Virus record (IMG/VR): IMGVR_UViG_3300024999_001043
Coordinates: 1-22,269 of that record
Reading direction: 5' to 3' (one strand)
From: a virus
Length of the DNA stretch: 22,269 bases
Both the position numbers and the translations under genes were made by a program. Below the pieces are notes generated by a model. The model did not search any database, had not been told where the DNA came from, and worked only from the letters and a program-made list of their open reading frames with translations. Below are positions 20,839-22,269 of this stretch, in pieces. Numbering within the stretch: position 1 is the stretch's first letter; each line of letters starts with the position of its first letter.

Positions 20839-22269
20839 GCTGCTGGATCATGAGTATAATCATGTGATTCAGAGATGCTGGAATGGAAACTATGCTGTTC
20901 ACTAATTGATTCACTCTTGTTATAATCTTCCGAGCGGCTTTCATTCTCAGTAGCACCAACTGAAGCAGAAACATTAACTGCATTCAATGCAGAAGCTACA
21001 GACTGAGCGGCAATTTGGGCTAAGTCATTACTGACCTTTTCCTTCAAAGAAGATTCACCTATATATGCACGAATTGCAGCATCAATCTGTGCAATCATCA
21101 GCCTTAATTCAAGATCAGCTTTTTCAATCTTTGCCTTATTATCTTCAACCAAAGCCATCTGACTTGCAGTCAGTGCTTTAGTTTCCGCTTCATATCCAGT
21201 AATCTCTGCTTCAAAGCCTTTAATAATTGCATCGTTAATACTAGCCTTAGCTTCAACACCAATTTTGAATACTTCAGATTGTGCCTTATACACATCAAGC
21301 AAGCCCTTGTTACTTTCAATGACTCCCCGCAGAACTTCAACCTGTGCTTGGATATATGCTTTCTTAGCTTCAAGAGTAGCAACATAACCTTTGACACTTT
21401 CTGAATATAACTGAATAATGATTTCTGCAGAAATCTTGGAATAATCAAGTGCTCGCTGAGATTCTCCATCTCTGGTAGCCCTGATTAATTTTTCTAATTC
21501 TGTTGCCTGCTGAAGGATAAAATGAGCATTTTTCTGAGCCAGATCTGCCCGTTCAATCATTACCTTTTCAGTAACATCAGTTTCATTTCTAGCAATTTCT
21601 GCTGACGCCTCAAGAAGCTTTCCTTCAAGTGCTCCTTGTGGTTCATCCCACCCACGAACAGAGAAGTATGTCTCAACCTCATTATACATCTTACTGTTAG
21701 TAGTCAGGTTCCTTGCAATAGCGCGATCATAAATCGCTTGTTCTACTAATGGATCAAGCCCTGTAGAATCATCTGCCATCGTAGCCAGAATCTTCGCCAA
21801 CAATGGAGTATATACAGAAGTAGCAAGCGCAGTCTCAGACCATGTGACACTAGCTTCAGGTGCAACCGGAGCAGTACCAGGAGTCAACAATGTTGTGTCA
21901 ATAGATGGCATTGCCGCCATTGTCGGAGCTACTTCAGAAAAAGTACCAAAATCAGTAATCAATGATGCAAGTCCAGTAGGCAATGGGCGCTCTGGAATAG
22001 TTACAGCAGTTGTAGAAAGAGTAATAGAAAGTGGATCAAGAACTGGTTCAGAATAAGTAGTAATCAGTGAGTTAAGTGTTCCAAGATATCCACTCGCACC
22101 GTCAAGTCCGACCAGTCGCACCATCATATCATCGGCCAATTGCATGGTCGAAGTCAGTTTTGTTTCTACTAAAGTACGCGTACCACCAATGATGATAGGT
22201 GGATCAGGGACATGTATATCAGGAAGGTTCGGAGTAACTGTTGCAACCGGCAGAACTACTCCTGCGGAT
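20835..22269 (-). CDS. Coiled-coil virion protein, 5' end outside the window
   Basis: The reading frame stays open from the stop at 20835-20837 to the right edge, so the gene is cut off by the window. The Met codon at 22143-22145 has no ribosome-binding site and is probably internal. The partial protein has a Pro/Thr-rich N-terminal part, a motif FSVRGWDEPQGALEGKLLEA that resembles a conserved region of podophage structural proteins, and then about 250 residues of nearly unbroken helix (ARNETDVTEKVMI... to ...IAAQSVASAL) likely to form a long coiled coil. The C-terminus is Ser/His-rich (SEQHSFHSSISESHDYTHD). It overlaps the propeller gene by ATGA. It probably belongs to the neck, tail or internal core of the virion. 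The exact role is not visible. Confidence 0.75.
   Translation of the reverse strand, partial: SAGVVLPVATVTPNLPDIHVPDPPIIIGGTRTLVETKLTSTMQLADDMMVRLVGLDGASGYLGTLNSLITTYSEPVLDPLSITLSTTAVTIPERPLPTGLASLITDFGTFSEVAPTMAAMPSIDTTLLTPGTAPVAPEASVTWSETALATSVYTPLLAKILATMADDSTGLDPLVEQAIYDRAIARNLTTNSKMYNEVETYFSVRGWDEPQGALEGKLLEASAEIARNETDVTEKVMIERADLAQKNAHFILQQATELEKLIRATRDGESQRALDYSKISAEIIIQLYSESVKGYVATLEAKKAYIQAQVEVLRGVIESNKGLLDVYKAQSEVFKIGVEAKASINDAIIKGFEAEITGYEAETKALTASQMALVEDNKAKIEKADLELRLMIAQIDAAIRAYIGESSLKEKVSNDLAQIAAQSVASALNAVNVSASVGATENESRSEDYNKSESISEQHSFHSSISESHDYTHDPAA

Overview
The window is a stretch of a tailed double-stranded DNA bacteriophage genome. It is AT-rich and densely packed, with stop/start overlaps between several genes. 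I saw no tRNA, rRNA, CRISPR array, insertion sequence, integrase, repressor or RNA polymerase gene. It has two convergent arms that meet at a bidirectional terminator near 12232-12272. The left arm (+ strand, 118-12224) carries DNA replication and nucleotide-metabolism genes. The right arm (- strand, 22269-12271) carries large virion genes. The layout and gene set (NAD+ ligase, PolA, DnaQ-like exonuclease, ThyX, convergent late arm with a giant internal protein) resemble LUZ24/PaP3-type short-tailed phages. That placement is from memory and is an inference. The host is probably a bacterium that reads strong Shine-Dalgarno sites; I cannot name it.

Left arm, in order: a compact NAD+-dependent DNA ligase behind a structured leader; a small ribbon-helix-helix-like protein; a MazG-like pyrophosphohydrolase with a Cys/His-rich N-terminus; two small unknown proteins, one bracketed by 16-bp direct repeats; a ParB-domain/DNA methyltransferase fusion; three small unknown proteins, one with zinc-ribbon-like cysteines; a DNA polymerase I with an N-terminal uracil-DNA-glycosylase-like domain and a full proofreading domain; an unknown protein; a DUF3987-like P-loop ATPase; an unknown protein; a DEDDh exonuclease; four small unknown proteins; and the flavin-dependent thymidylate synthase ThyX. 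Together these give template unwinding (probably the ATPase), synthesis and proofreading, nick sealing, DNA modification, and control of the dTMP/dUTP pool.

Right arm, in transcription order from the right edge: a coiled-coil virion protein whose gene runs off the window; a 629-aa seven-bladed beta-propeller-like virion protein; a ~414-aa disordered virion-associated protein; and a 1799-aa polyvalent internal (ejection) protein. The last has twin N-terminal NPFDQFD motifs, a Gly/Ala-rich hydrophobic region, a long coiled coil, a zincin-type metallopeptidase motif (HENKH plus a downstream Glu) and an LPD38-like C-terminal region. These four genes are tightly packed and probably co-transcribed from a late promoter outside the window.

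I did not find a clearly new multi-gene system. The points most worth following up are the His at the Phe762-equivalent position of the UDG-PolA fusion, the metallopeptidase motif in the ejection protein, the ParB-methyltransferase fusion, the Cys-rich MazG with a possible second start, the leader and SD hairpins, and sharp GC shifts inside single genes.
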